Positions 6,486 to 13,928 of a stretch of 18,638 nt of DNA are shown one piece after another. The notes beneath the pieces were generated by a model. That model made no database searches. It saw nothing but the letters and a program-made list of their open reading frames with translations, and was not told where the DNA came from. Location: the NCBI GenBank assembly GCA_937928665.1, contig CALFVM010000093.1, positions 1 to 18,638 on the forward strand. The letters are read 5' to 3'. Each line of letters begins with the position of its first letter. The stretch's first letter is position 1. Source of the DNA: an uncultured Candidatus Methylacidiphilales bacterium. GTDB lineage: Bacteria; Verrucomicrobiota; Verrucomicrobiia; Methylacidiphilales; CALFVM01. The position numbers were made by a program, and so were the translations under genes.

Positions 6486-8663
6486 TCACGATTTCGGCAG
6501 CACCGTTCGTTTCGGTTTGCGCAGGGCTCCTACACGAAACTTGAAACGGAGATTGTCAAAGTGAGTCGCGATGAGCGATAGAATCCAAAAAGCAGGAAGC
6601 GCGAGAGCCATTAACAACGCGAAAACCCCAACGACTCCGCCAGAAATCCACAACTTGATCTGGCTATGGCCCGGCTCAATATCGCGGGCCAACGAGACAA
6701 GATGAAAGCTTTGCAGAGGGGAGAACGCGGTCAGGGCAGCAGCGGCGTGCTCCAAGGCCAGATCACTGAATGCCCGGATCTCATCAGGCTCCGGTTTTTC
6801 AACCGCCAGCTTCCGCCAGCGTTCCCGAATCGAATCATGGAGAGCCTGGTAATCGCGGGCATCGGCCAGCTCCTGGAGTCGGGCACGGAAAACGGGCGCT
6901 TCTTCCTGCAACAGACGGGTGCGGACGCGGCGGCGGATGTTTTCGAGTTCGCTGGACAAAGCCGTTCGCTCGTGCGACGCGATCAGGTCGGGCTTGGCCA
7001 GAAGTGCCGAGAGAGCCGCCAGCCGGCGAAGCGCAAGAGCAGCATCTCCAGTTCCGGCTTCCTGGGCCGCCCCATCCCGAATCCGGCGCAGGACGACTCC
7101 GGCCCATTTCTTCCCCGCGTCCGGTGCCAGGGCAGCCCGGTGTTCCGTAAACGCGGCAGTGAAGGAGGCGACCCGCTCGGCCCATTCGTCCGGTGGCATC
7201 TCATCCGCTGCAGCAACAAACCGTGGGAGGGCTGTCTCGTCGAGGAATCCCTGCCAGGCAGCCGGGATCGCGTTGGCCGAATCCCGAAACGCGCCCGTGC
7301 CCGGGAGCGATTCACGGGCCATGGCGGAAAGTTTGAGGGCGAGAGCGGCCCGTTCCGTAAACCTTGTCAATTCCTCTTCGGAGACAGCCGCGGCGTGTTG
7401 CGGCATTTCCTTGGCCAGCCGGAGATGGGCGGTGCCGCCCCGGACAGTTTTGGTTGACGCGGCCAGGAGCGCGACGACCTCACCATCCGATGGATTAAGC
7501 CCCGCCCGCACACGATCCTGGACTTCCTGGACAGCCCGGACGGATTCCTCCAGGGCGGAAACATCAATCCGACGCAGCGGCGCGAGGGCGGCCAGCTCTT
7601 GGCCCAACCCGTCGTCAGCTTTGGGCGGGGCAGGCGCGCCGGACGCTTGGCGGACGGTGGCCAGTTGATCGACCATTTCCCGCAGCCTCCCGACCTCGGC
7701 TTGAGACAAAGCCCGTTTCGGTCGGCCGTCCGGGATCATAAACTCAGTAAAGAGCGAGGTGTTCAACTCCGCCGCACGGAACCATTTGCCAGTGGTCTCA
7801 TTGTAAATCCGGTCCACCACAGTAGCCGGGCGGAGAACGGTGCCCCCCAGGGGTTCCTGGTTAACGATCGCCTCAATCTGCCCGATCAGAACAGCCTCGC
7901 GCGTGGTCAGGGTTGCCTGGAGCCGGGCAGCACTCACGGCCGTCTGCGCCCCGGCCTGAGCCATGCTCAGCATCCGACGCCGGGCCGTCGCGTCAAGTGC
8001 TTGGGCCAGCTCGGGAAAAAACTCACTCGGACTCAACCGTGCAGCAGCCGTCACCCGGCTGCCAAAAGCCTGCACCGGCTCGCCCGCCGCGGCTGCCGTC
8101 TCCCGCAGCATCTTCAGCGTCTCATGATCCATCGGCTCCAGAGCGTTAACAGGAAACCATCGGTGATTGATCTTCACCTCACCCCCGGCCAGGCGGAGGA
8201 GTTCCCCCTCGTAAAGGTCACGCGCCTCACGCACCAATTCCGCTTGGGGCGTCTCGCTGAACCGTTCCAGAAACGGAACCAAACGCGTCATCACCGTAGT
8301 CCGGTGCGACCCGGCATCCGCCGCGTCCGGCGGCGGAGAAAGAAACGGGGCCAGTTCGGCGAAGGGACGTTCCGCCGGATCGCCCGCCTCCAGTTTGGCA
8401 ATGATCCCGCGGTCAATCCGCACGCGACTGGTGATCCCTCGAAAGCGGGACAACTCGACCGTGACCTCGTTCTCCCCCAAATCAACAATCCACGCATTGA
8501 AGGCTCTTTCCGGAATACCAGCAGGCAAAGTCGCGTCCTCTTTAATTTCAATCCGGTCCGGCAAAGGCAGCGGTGCCCCCGTCTGGGGCAGAGCATTCGG
8601 TGTTCCACCCATCAGCGAAACCGTCGCCGCCCCCATCCGTAAGATGACCTGCATGGTTTTCAT
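6486..8663 (-). CDS. Large bitopic envelope protein of unknown function
   Basis: The frame is open further upstream (to 9431), but that part runs antisense to the PilT-family gene. ATG 8663 gives 725 residues. The N-terminus (MKTMQVILRMGAATVSLMGG) resembles a signal peptide, with likely cleavage near residues 24-25; ATG 8654 is an alternative start. A beta-rich segment follows (AFNAWIVDLGENEVTVELSRFRG, about 55-77), then several hundred residues of Ala/Arg/Glu-rich helix. Close to the end lies one strong membrane helix (about 672-700, WISGGVVGVFALLMALALPAF onward), followed by about 24 basic residues ending KRTVLPKS. The predicted topology is a large periplasmic part, one C-terminal anchor and a short positive cytoplasmic tail. 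I recognise no family. It is divergent from the PilT-type genes and shares a likely transcript with the GbsR-type regulator. Confidence 0.75.
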   Translation of the reverse strand: MKTMQVILRMGAATVSLMGGTPNALPQTGAPLPLPDRIEIKEDATLPAGIPERAFNAWIVDLGENEVTVELSRFRGITSRVRIDRGIIAKLEAGDPAERPFAELAPFLSPPPDAADAGSHRTTVMTRLVPFLERFSETPQAELVREARDLYEGELLRLAGGEVKINHRWFPVNALEPMDHETLKMLRETAAAAGEPVQAFGSRVTAAARLSPSEFFPELAQALDATARRRMLSMAQAGAQTAVSAARLQATLTTREAVLIGQIEAIVNQEPLGGTVLRPATVVDRIYNETTGKWFRAAELNTSLFTEFMIPDGRPKRALSQAEVGRLREMVDQLATVRQASGAPAPPKADDGLGQELAALAPLRRIDVSALEESVRAVQEVQDRVRAGLNPSDGEVVALLAASTKTVRGGTAHLRLAKEMPQHAAAVSEEELTRFTERAALALKLSAMARESLPGTGAFRDSANAIPAAWQGFLDETALPRFVAAADEMPPDEWAERVASFTAAFTEHRAALAPDAGKKWAGVVLRRIRDGAAQEAGTGDAALALRRLAALSALLAKPDLIASHERTALSSELENIRRRVRTRLLQEEAPVFRARLQELADARDYQALHDSIRERWRKLAVEKPEPDEIRAFSDLALEHAAAALTAFSPLQSFHLVSLARDIEPGHSQIKLWISGGVVGVFALLMALALPAFWILSLIATHFDNLRFKFRVGALRKPKRTVLPKS

Positions 8664-8741
8664 GACGGAATGGCATCGCCTTTTCACATCCTGGTTGGCA
8701 GAACCATGCCCGGTACCATCCACTTGATCAACCCGCGAAAC

Positions 8742-9809
8742 ATGGCCGAACACACTTTCGTCACCTTGGATGAACTCGCCCGACATCTGGTCGAACAGGC
8801 GGGCTCCGATCTCTACATTGAAGATGAGGGTCGCGCCCTCCTTCGTGTCGCCGGAGAACTTTCCACCGTGGAGGGCACCGTTCTGACTGACGGCGAAATG
8901 GACCGGCTCTGGCTCTCTCTCGGTGCCGGACCGGATACCCGCGACGCGGACGGCACCTACACGACCGCAGACGGGCTCCGCTTTCGGGTGAATCTCCTCC
9001 GCTTCCTCAATCGTCGCCGGGCCGTTCTGCGCCATGTCAAAGCCGAGGTGCCCGATCTCGACACACTCGGTCTGCCCGCCGACTTGCTCCGGGAATGGGC
9101 CGGCAAAAAAGGCGGACTCATTCTGGTGTGCGGGCCGACCGCCTCCGGAAAATCCACGACGATCGCTGCGGCCCTCCGCTGGGTCGCGGAGCATCTGCCC
9201 CGGCACATCGTTACAATTGAAGATCCCGTCGAATACCTCTTCTCCGACGGGGTTGCCTTCTTCTCCCAGCGCGAAGTCGGCCTGGACACCGAATCCTTCG
9301 CGCAAGGCCTCCGCCAGGCCCTGCGCCAGGCTCCGGACATTATTTTCGTCGGCGAAATCCGCGACCCCGACTCGGCCGTAACCGCGCTGCGGTCCGCCGA
9401 GGTCGGACACACCGTCATGACCACCCTCCATAGTTCCTCATGTCCCGAGGCCCTGGAGCGGCTCGTTCGGCTCTTCCCGGAAAGCGAGCGCGAAGGCATC
9501 TCCGTCATCCTGGCCAATCAACTCACCGGCGTCATTTGCCAGCGACTCCTGCCCAGCGTGGGAGGTGGCGTGGTCGCGGCCGTTGAACATTTCCAGAACC
9601 AGGGCCTCTCCCGCCGCTTGATTCAGGAACGCAAATGGAGTGAATTGGCCGACTTTCTCAACCGGGGCGGGGACGAGCGAAACCGGTCGATGCTCAACCA
9701 TCTCGCCCACCTTTGCCACACCGGCCAGTTGGATCTGGAAACAGCAGCCCGCGTCTTGCCCAATCCCCAGGACCTCTACCGCGCTCTGCGCGGCATCTCC
9801 AGCATCTGA
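8742..9809 (+). CDS. PilT-family secretion/twitching ATPase, divergent paralogue
   Basis: This is a hexameric motor ATPase of the PilT/PilU group. I chose ATG 8742 (355 residues, MAEHTFVTLDELARHL) because the PilT N-domain begins there; ATG 8706 and 8670 are open alternatives. Motifs: QAGSDLYI (19-26, usually SDLHL), Walker A GPTASGKST (131-139; the second glycine of GPTGSGKST is Ala), Asp box VTIEDPVEYLF (157-167), Walker B PDIIFVGEIRD (198-208) with its catalytic glutamate, and His box GHTVMTTLH (222-230). The C-terminal region after QRLLP differs from standard PilT: the conserved AIRNLIREGK block is replaced by SRRLIQERKWSELADFLNR. It sits 3 bases before a second PilT-family gene. A role in pilus retraction or as an accessory PilU-like motor is likely; no pilin or other pilus gene is in the window. 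Confidence 0.9.
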   Translation: MAEHTFVTLDELARHLVEQAGSDLYIEDEGRALLRVAGELSTVEGTVLTDGEMDRLWLSLGAGPDTRDADGTYTTADGLRFRVNLLRFLNRRRAVLRHVKAEVPDLDTLGLPADLLREWAGKKGGLILVCGPTASGKSTTIAAALRWVAEHLPRHIVTIEDPVEYLFSDGVAFFSQREVGLDTESFAQGLRQALRQAPDIIFVGEIRDPDSAVTALRSAEVGHTVMTTLHSSSCPEALERLVRLFPESEREGISVILANQLTGVICQRLLPSVGGGVVAAVEHFQNQGLSRRLIQERKWSELADFLNRGGDERNRSMLNHLAHLCHTGQLDLETAARVLPNPQDLYRALRGISSI

Positions 9810-9812
9810 ATC

Positions 9813-10922
9813 ATGGATCCCGAAGCTCCCGACCTCGTCTCTCTCCTCGCCCTCTGCGCTGAGCGCGGCGGGTCGGATCTCCACCTTTCCGTCGGCTCAC
9901 CCCCGCTCATCCGACTGGACGGATCGCTGGTCCCGCTGGAAAGTCTGCCCCTCTCGGCCTACCACTGCCGGGACCTGGTCTTGAGTGCCTTGACTGAGAC
10001 CCAACGTGCCCGGCTGGAAGGGGATTGGGAACTCGACTTTGTCCTCGACATCCACGATGTCGGCCGATTTCGCGGCAATGCCCACTATGTCCGGGGCCGT
10101 ACCGAAGCAACCTTCCGCGTCATCCCAGCCCGCATCCCCTCCCTCGAAGCCCTCGGCCACCGGCCCACCATGGCTCAGATTTGTCGGCTCGACGAAGGCT
10201 TGGTCCTCATCACCGGCACGACCGGCTCGGGTAAAACAACCACCCTCGCCAGCATGATCCAAACCATCGTCGCTGCCCGCGCCTGCCTGGTCGTCAGCGT
10301 GGAAGATCCCGTTGAGTTCATCCTCGATAACGCCCTCGGCATCGTCAAACAACGCGAGGTTGGGCTCGACACCAAGTCCTTTGCCAATTCCCTCAAACAC
10401 GTCCTCCGTCAAGATCCCGACGTCATCGTCATCAGCGAGCTGCGCGACCTCGAAACCATGCGCGCCGCCATCACCGCGGCAGAAACCGGCCACCTCGTCA
10501 TCGCCACCCTCCACACCCTCGACGCACCTAAAGCCATCGACCGGATCATCGACGTCTTCCCGCCCGAACAACAAGGCCAGATCATTGTCCAACTCTCCAA
10601 CTGTCTCCGCGCCATCGTTGCCCAACGGCTCCTGCCCCGTGCCGACGGCCAGGGCCGCGTGATGGCCACAGAAACCCTCGTCGCCACCGACGCCGTCCGC
10701 GCCTGCATCCGCGACCGGAAAACCCACATGCTGGTCGGCATCATGGAAATCGGGGCGGGCGAAGGAATGAACACCCTTGATGTCAGCCTCGCCGAATTGG
10801 TTATGGCCGGGTCCATCACGCGGGAAGAAGCCGTCCTCAATGCCCGCGATGCCGACTCCATGCCAGATCCTCCACTACAGGCCCCGGCAAAAAAAGGCTG
10901 GTTTAGCAGAGGCCGCGGCTGA
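9813..10922 (+). CDS. pilT: PilT/PilU-family twitching motility ATPase
   Basis: This is a 369-residue retraction-type ATPase with all four signature boxes: N-terminal SDLHL (21-25), Walker A GTTGSGKTT (135-143), Asp box VVSVEDPVEFIL (160-171), Walker B PDVIVISELRD (202-212) and His box GHLVIATLH (226-234). The C-terminal part keeps the PilT layout with QRLLP, TDAVRACIRDRKTH (close to the family's PAVRNLIREGKTH) and a GMNTLD motif near 318-323. It lies 3 bases after the first paralogue, so the two are almost certainly co-expressed and may form mixed or successive motors, as PilT and PilU do. The extension after residue 350 is short, Pro-rich and basic. The symbol is given at family level; PilU would be equally defensible. 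Confidence 0.9.
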   Translation: MDPEAPDLVSLLALCAERGGSDLHLSVGSPPLIRLDGSLVPLESLPLSAYHCRDLVLSALTETQRARLEGDWELDFVLDIHDVGRFRGNAHYVRGRTEATFRVIPARIPSLEALGHRPTMAQICRLDEGLVLITGTTGSGKTTTLASMIQTIVAARACLVVSVEDPVEFILDNALGIVKQREVGLDTKSFANSLKHVLRQDPDVIVISELRDLETMRAAITAAETGHLVIATLHTLDAPKAIDRIIDVFPPEQQGQIIVQLSNCLRAIVAQRLLPRADGQGRVMATETLVATDAVRACIRDRKTHMLVGIMEIGAGEGMNTLDVSLAELVMAGSITREEAVLNARDADSMPDPPLQAPAKKGWFSRGRG

Positions 10923-10975
10923 ACTCCCTGGTTTCCAGCCTTCGCCCCGGGCCGAAACAAGGCCAGGCCAAGGCT

Positions 10976-10995
10976 GCGGGCACTGAAAAGCCCGC
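10976..10995 (+). terminator. Weak GC hairpin after the PilT-type genes
   Basis: GCGGGC (10976-10981) can pair with GCCCGC (10990-10995) around an 8-base loop, 53 bases after the pilT-like stop. No T-tract follows, so it is at best a weak or factor-dependent terminator. The surrounding gap (10923-11070, 148 bases) shows no other feature I can support and no clear promoter for the STAS gene. Confidence 0.2.
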
Positions 10996-11070
10996 CCCAC
11001 CCAGTTCGAAAATCCGGCTGCAAGACTTTTCTCTTCCCGCTTAAGGACATGGCTGCTAAACCGCTCGGGC

Positions 11071-11406
11071 ATGCAAATTACCGAAGCGCACGAAGGCGAC
11101 ATCCTCGTCTTGAAACCCGAGGGAGATATCGATCTGCATCACTCTCCTAAACTCCGCGCTCTCCTCCAAGGCAAGGTTAAGGAAAAGTGTCCCAAGCTCC
11201 TCGTCGACTTCAGTGCCGTTCCCTACATCGACTCCTCCGGACTGGCCACTCTTGTCGAATACTTCCAGGGCTCCCGCAGCTATTCCGGCAAACTCGCCCT
11301 CGCTGGCCTCAATCCCCGCGTCCGGTCTGTCTTCGATCTCGTTCGGCTGACCGAAATTTTCTCCATCCACGATTCCATCGACGCTGCCAAACAAAGTCTC
11401 GCCTGA
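11071..11406 (+). CDS. STAS-domain protein, anti-sigma-antagonist or MlaB-like
   Basis: This is a 111-residue single STAS domain. The fold is evident from GDILVLKPEGDIDLHHSPKL near the N-terminus and the phosphorylation loop YIDSSGLATLVE (52-63), where S56 corresponds to the serine phosphorylated in SpoIIAA/RsbV. The downstream strand KLALAGLNPRVRSVFDL is also typical. Family knowledge gives two roles: antagonist of an anti-sigma kinase, or MlaB-type subunit that binds the MlaF ATPase. Position supports MlaB (23 bases before mlaE), while the intact DSSG loop and the kinase/phosphatase gene at the end of the same cluster support a phosphorylated switch. Both may be true. It is the first gene of the apparent operon. 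Confidence 0.9.
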   Translation: MQITEAHEGDILVLKPEGDIDLHHSPKLRALLQGKVKEKCPKLLVDFSAVPYIDSSGLATLVEYFQGSRSYSGKLALAGLNPRVRSVFDLVRLTEIFSIHDSIDAAKQSLA

Positions 11407-11429
11407 AGACTGCCGGACCCTGACCGCTC

Positions 11430-12170
11430 GTGAAAGGATATTTCCAACTCTGCGGCGATATCCTTTTCTGGCTCTTCATCGCCCCCTTCACCGGCCGCTT
11501 TTTTAGCTTTCGCGAATGCGTCCGCCAAATGGTGAGGATCGGCGTTCAGGCCCTTCCCATGTCCAGCCTCACCGCCCTCAGCATCGGCCTCACCCTCGCC
11601 ATGCAAAGTGCCCAGGAACTCATGAAACTTGGTGCCGAAGCCTACGTCCCTGACCTCGTCTCCGTCTCCCTCCTCCGTGAACTCGGGCCCCTTCTTACCG
11701 GCGTCATTGTCATCGGCCGCAGTGGCTCGGCGGTTGCCGCCGAACTCGGCACCATGAAAGTCTCCGAAGAAATCGAGGCCCTCCAGGTCATGGCCATCAA
11801 CCCCGTCCGCTACCTCGTCATTCCCCGCGTCGTCGCCATGCTTATCATGCTCCCCGTCCTTGCCATCTTCGGCAACTGCGTCGGCATGTTCGGCGGCTGG
11901 CTCATCTGCCATTTCAGCCTCGATATGAGCACGGCCGCCTACATCATCCACTGCGTTGACCGCGCCACCGCCTGGGATCTCTACTCCGGCCTGATCAAAG
12001 CCTTCGTCTTCGCCTGGATCATTATCACCATTTCCTGCCACGCTGGCCTCTCCGTTGAAGGCGGTGCGGAGGGTGTCGGTCGCAACACCACCAGCTCGGT
12101 TGTCCTTGCCCTCATCTCCATGCTCGTCGCCAACGCCATTCTCACCACCATCTTTTTTATCCTCCTCTAG
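11430..12170 (+). CDS. mlaE: MlaE-type ABC transporter permease
   Basis: This is a 246-residue multi-spanning inner-membrane permease of the MlaE family, which with MlaF and MlaD moves phospholipids between the inner and outer membranes. It starts at GTG 11430. The family signature lies in the middle: LLRELGPLLTGVIVIGRSGS, then AELGTMKVSEEIEALQVM and INPVRYLVIPRVVA. An N-terminal interfacial helix (LFWLFIAPFTGRFFSF) precedes the core, and about five hydrophobic segments follow, the last at the very C-terminus (VVLALISMLVANAILTTIFF). Length is slightly short of the usual 255-265 but no motif is missing. The ATPase gene follows after only 3 bases. Confidence 0.95.
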   Translation: MKGYFQLCGDILFWLFIAPFTGRFFSFRECVRQMVRIGVQALPMSSLTALSIGLTLAMQSAQELMKLGAEAYVPDLVSVSLLRELGPLLTGVIVIGRSGSAVAAELGTMKVSEEIEALQVMAINPVRYLVIPRVVAMLIMLPVLAIFGNCVGMFGGWLICHFSLDMSTAAYIIHCVDRATAWDLYSGLIKAFVFAWIIITISCHAGLSVEGGAEGVGRNTTSSVVLALISMLVANAILTTIFFILL

Positions 12171-12173
12171 ACC

Positions 12174-13034
12174 ATGGACGCCGCTGCGACTCTCCCCCTC
12201 ACATCGCCGCCCGAATCTGTGAAAGGCCGCGGTGAGCCCATCCTTGAGGTAACCGATCTGGTGCGCAAGTTCGGCGACCGTGCAGTCCTTAATGGCATCA
12301 GTTTCAAGGTATATCGCGGTGATACCCTCATCATCATGGGCGGCTCCGGCTGCGGCAAAAGCACCCTCCTCCGCCACATCAACGGCACCCTCAAGCCCAC
12401 CTCCGGCTCCGTCAAACTCTTCGGAGAGGAACTCACCACCAAGTCCCAGACTCAACTCGACAAAATCCGCCGCCGCTTCGGCATGAACTTCCAGTTCGGT
12501 GCCCTCTTCCAATCCCTCACCGTCGGCGAAAACATCGCCCTTCCCATCCTCGAACACAGCAAAATCGATCCCGGCATCATCGACCTCGTCGTCAAAATGA
12601 AACTCGAACTCGTCGGCCTCACCGGCTTCGAAAACTTCAAACCCGCCGAGATCTCCGGCGGCATGCGCAAACGCGTCGGTCTCGCCCGCGCCGTCGCCCT
12701 TGATCCTGAACTCCTCTTCAGCGACGAACCCACCTCCGGCCTCGACCCCGTCATGACCGCCGTCATCGACCAGCTCACCATGGACCTCACCCAAAAACTC
12801 GGCATGTCCGCTGTCGTCGTCTCCCACGACATGACCAGCGCCTTTCGCATCGGCACCCGCATGATCATGCTCGGCACCGGCCCGCACCAGGGCAAAATCA
12901 TCGCCGAAGGCACCCCTGACGAAATCCGCAACCACCCCAACCCCATGCTCCAACAATTTATCCGCGGCGAAGCCGACGGCCCTATCCCCCTCAAACTCTC
13001 CAAGGACGACTACATCAAACGCCTCATCGGCTAA
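12174..13034 (+). CDS. mlaF: MlaF-type ABC transporter ATP-binding protein
   Basis: This 286-residue ATPase drives the MlaE permease. It has an extra N-terminal stretch of about 23 residues before the first strand (ILEVTDLVRKFGD). Motifs: Walker A GGSGCGKST (56-64), Q-loop NFQFGALF (Q107), signature SGGMRKR (161-167), Walker B LLFSDEP (180-186), and H-loop histidine in VVVSHDM (H218). The signature SGGMRKRVGLARA is the variant typical of MlaF/Mkl-type ATPases. The C-terminal part (GTPDEIRNHPNPMLQQFIRG) also matches. It lies 3 bases after mlaE and 15 bases before mlaD, as one transcript. Family knowledge says an MlaB/STAS subunit docks on this ATPase, and an STAS gene opens the operon. Confidence 0.95.
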   Translation: MDAAATLPLTSPPESVKGRGEPILEVTDLVRKFGDRAVLNGISFKVYRGDTLIIMGGSGCGKSTLLRHINGTLKPTSGSVKLFGEELTTKSQTQLDKIRRRFGMNFQFGALFQSLTVGENIALPILEHSKIDPGIIDLVVKMKLELVGLTGFENFKPAEISGGMRKRVGLARAVALDPELLFSDEPTSGLDPVMTAVIDQLTMDLTQKLGMSAVVVSHDMTSAFRIGTRMIMLGTGPHQGKIIAEGTPDEIRNHPNPMLQQFIRGEADGPIPLKLSKDDYIKRLIG

Positions 13035-13049
13035 CTCGCACCCGCACCC

Positions 13050-13919
13050 ATGAAACTCAAAAACGCCTCCGACTACCTCGTCGCCGCCACCGTCATCCTC
13101 TGCAGCCTGATCGTCCTGGCCGCCCTCACCCTCGCCCTCACCGATATCAACTTCTTCACCCCGGAACGCGAGCGCCAGATCGACTTCGCCTCCGTCACCG
13201 GCGTCCGCGTCAACTCCCAACTCCGCTACGCCGGCGCCCCCGCCGGACGCGTCACCGCCATCCGCATCCTCTCTCAACAAGAAAAAATCCAAGCCGCCGC
13301 CCAGGGCCGCACCGACGCCAACGTTCGGGTCACCGTCGCCATTGACAAAGGCATCCCCGCCCTCACCGACGGCCTCCGCGCTACCATCGAATCCGATTCC
13401 CTCCTCTCCGAAAAATTTATCAACCTCAACCCAGGCCCCCTCGATGCCCCCACCCTCGCAGACAGTGCCATCATCGACGGCAGCCGCGCCATCTCACTCA
13501 ACGAAGTCATCGACGCCGGCTACAAGGCCATCTCACGGGTTGACGAAATCCTCGAAGATCTCCGCGAGAAAAACCCCGACCTCGGCGAAAACATCCACAC
13601 CGTCATCACCGACGTCCGCGCCCTCACGGCCAAGGGAACCGACCTCGTCACCAAAACCAATTCCCTCCTCGACGATAACTCCGTCAAAATTAGCCGCCTC
13701 CTCGACAACGCCGACAGACTCACCGCCAGCCTCAACGTCACCGCCGCCAACCTCAAAGTCGTTTCCACTTACGCCAAATCCCTCCTCCACACCCTCGCCG
13801 ACAAACCCTGGCGCGTCATCTGGGGCGGCAAAACCCCGCCCCTCCCCTCCGAGGAAGAAATCCTCAAAAGCAACCGCCCCGTCCCCATCCAGACCGCCCC
13901 GCCAGCCCGCGGCAAATAA
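13050..13919 (+). CDS. mlaD: MlaD/MCE-domain lipid transport protein
   Basis: This is a 289-residue substrate-binding subunit anchored in the inner membrane. One N-terminal helix (about 9-31, YLVAATVILCSLIVLAAL) is followed by the MCE domain (about 40-135) with VTGVRVNSQLRYAGAPAGRVTAI and the second half LRATIESDSLLSEKFINLNPG. The remaining 130 residues are predominantly helical and heptad-like (VDEILEDLREKNPDLGENI through LLDNADRLTASLNVTAANL), a periplasm-spanning needle of the kind known in longer MCE proteins, ending with the conserved-looking KPWRVIWGGK and a Pro-rich tail. It is much longer than E. coli MlaD (about 183 residues). No mlaC or mlaA homologue follows in the window, so the long helical part may replace a shuttle. 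Confidence 0.9.
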   Translation: MKLKNASDYLVAATVILCSLIVLAALTLALTDINFFTPERERQIDFASVTGVRVNSQLRYAGAPAGRVTAIRILSQQEKIQAAAQGRTDANVRVTVAIDKGIPALTDGLRATIESDSLLSEKFINLNPGPLDAPTLADSAIIDGSRAISLNEVIDAGYKAISRVDEILEDLREKNPDLGENIHTVITDVRALTAKGTDLVTKTNSLLDDNSVKISRLLDNADRLTASLNVTAANLKVVSTYAKSLLHTLADKPWRVIWGGKTPPLPSEEEILKSNRPVPIQTAPPARGK

Positions 13920-13928
13920 CCCCACCCG

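Noticed and set aside
8664..8741. Promoter in the divergent gap (TTGGCA 8695-8700 and TACCAT 8714-8719)
   Set aside because: The spacer is only 13 bases, too short for a sigma-70 promoter; no better pair found.
8664..9431. Upstream extension of the 725-residue minus-strand gene (256 extra codons)
   Set aside because: It runs antisense through the PilT-family gene and is Gly/Asp/Val-rich as expected of a mirror of that gene; a signal-peptide start exists at 8663.
11280..13292. 670-residue minus-strand open frame
   Set aside because: It is antisense to STAS, mlaE, mlaF and part of mlaD and made of Gly/Glu/Asp/Ala repeats, the mirror of C-ending codons on the + strand.
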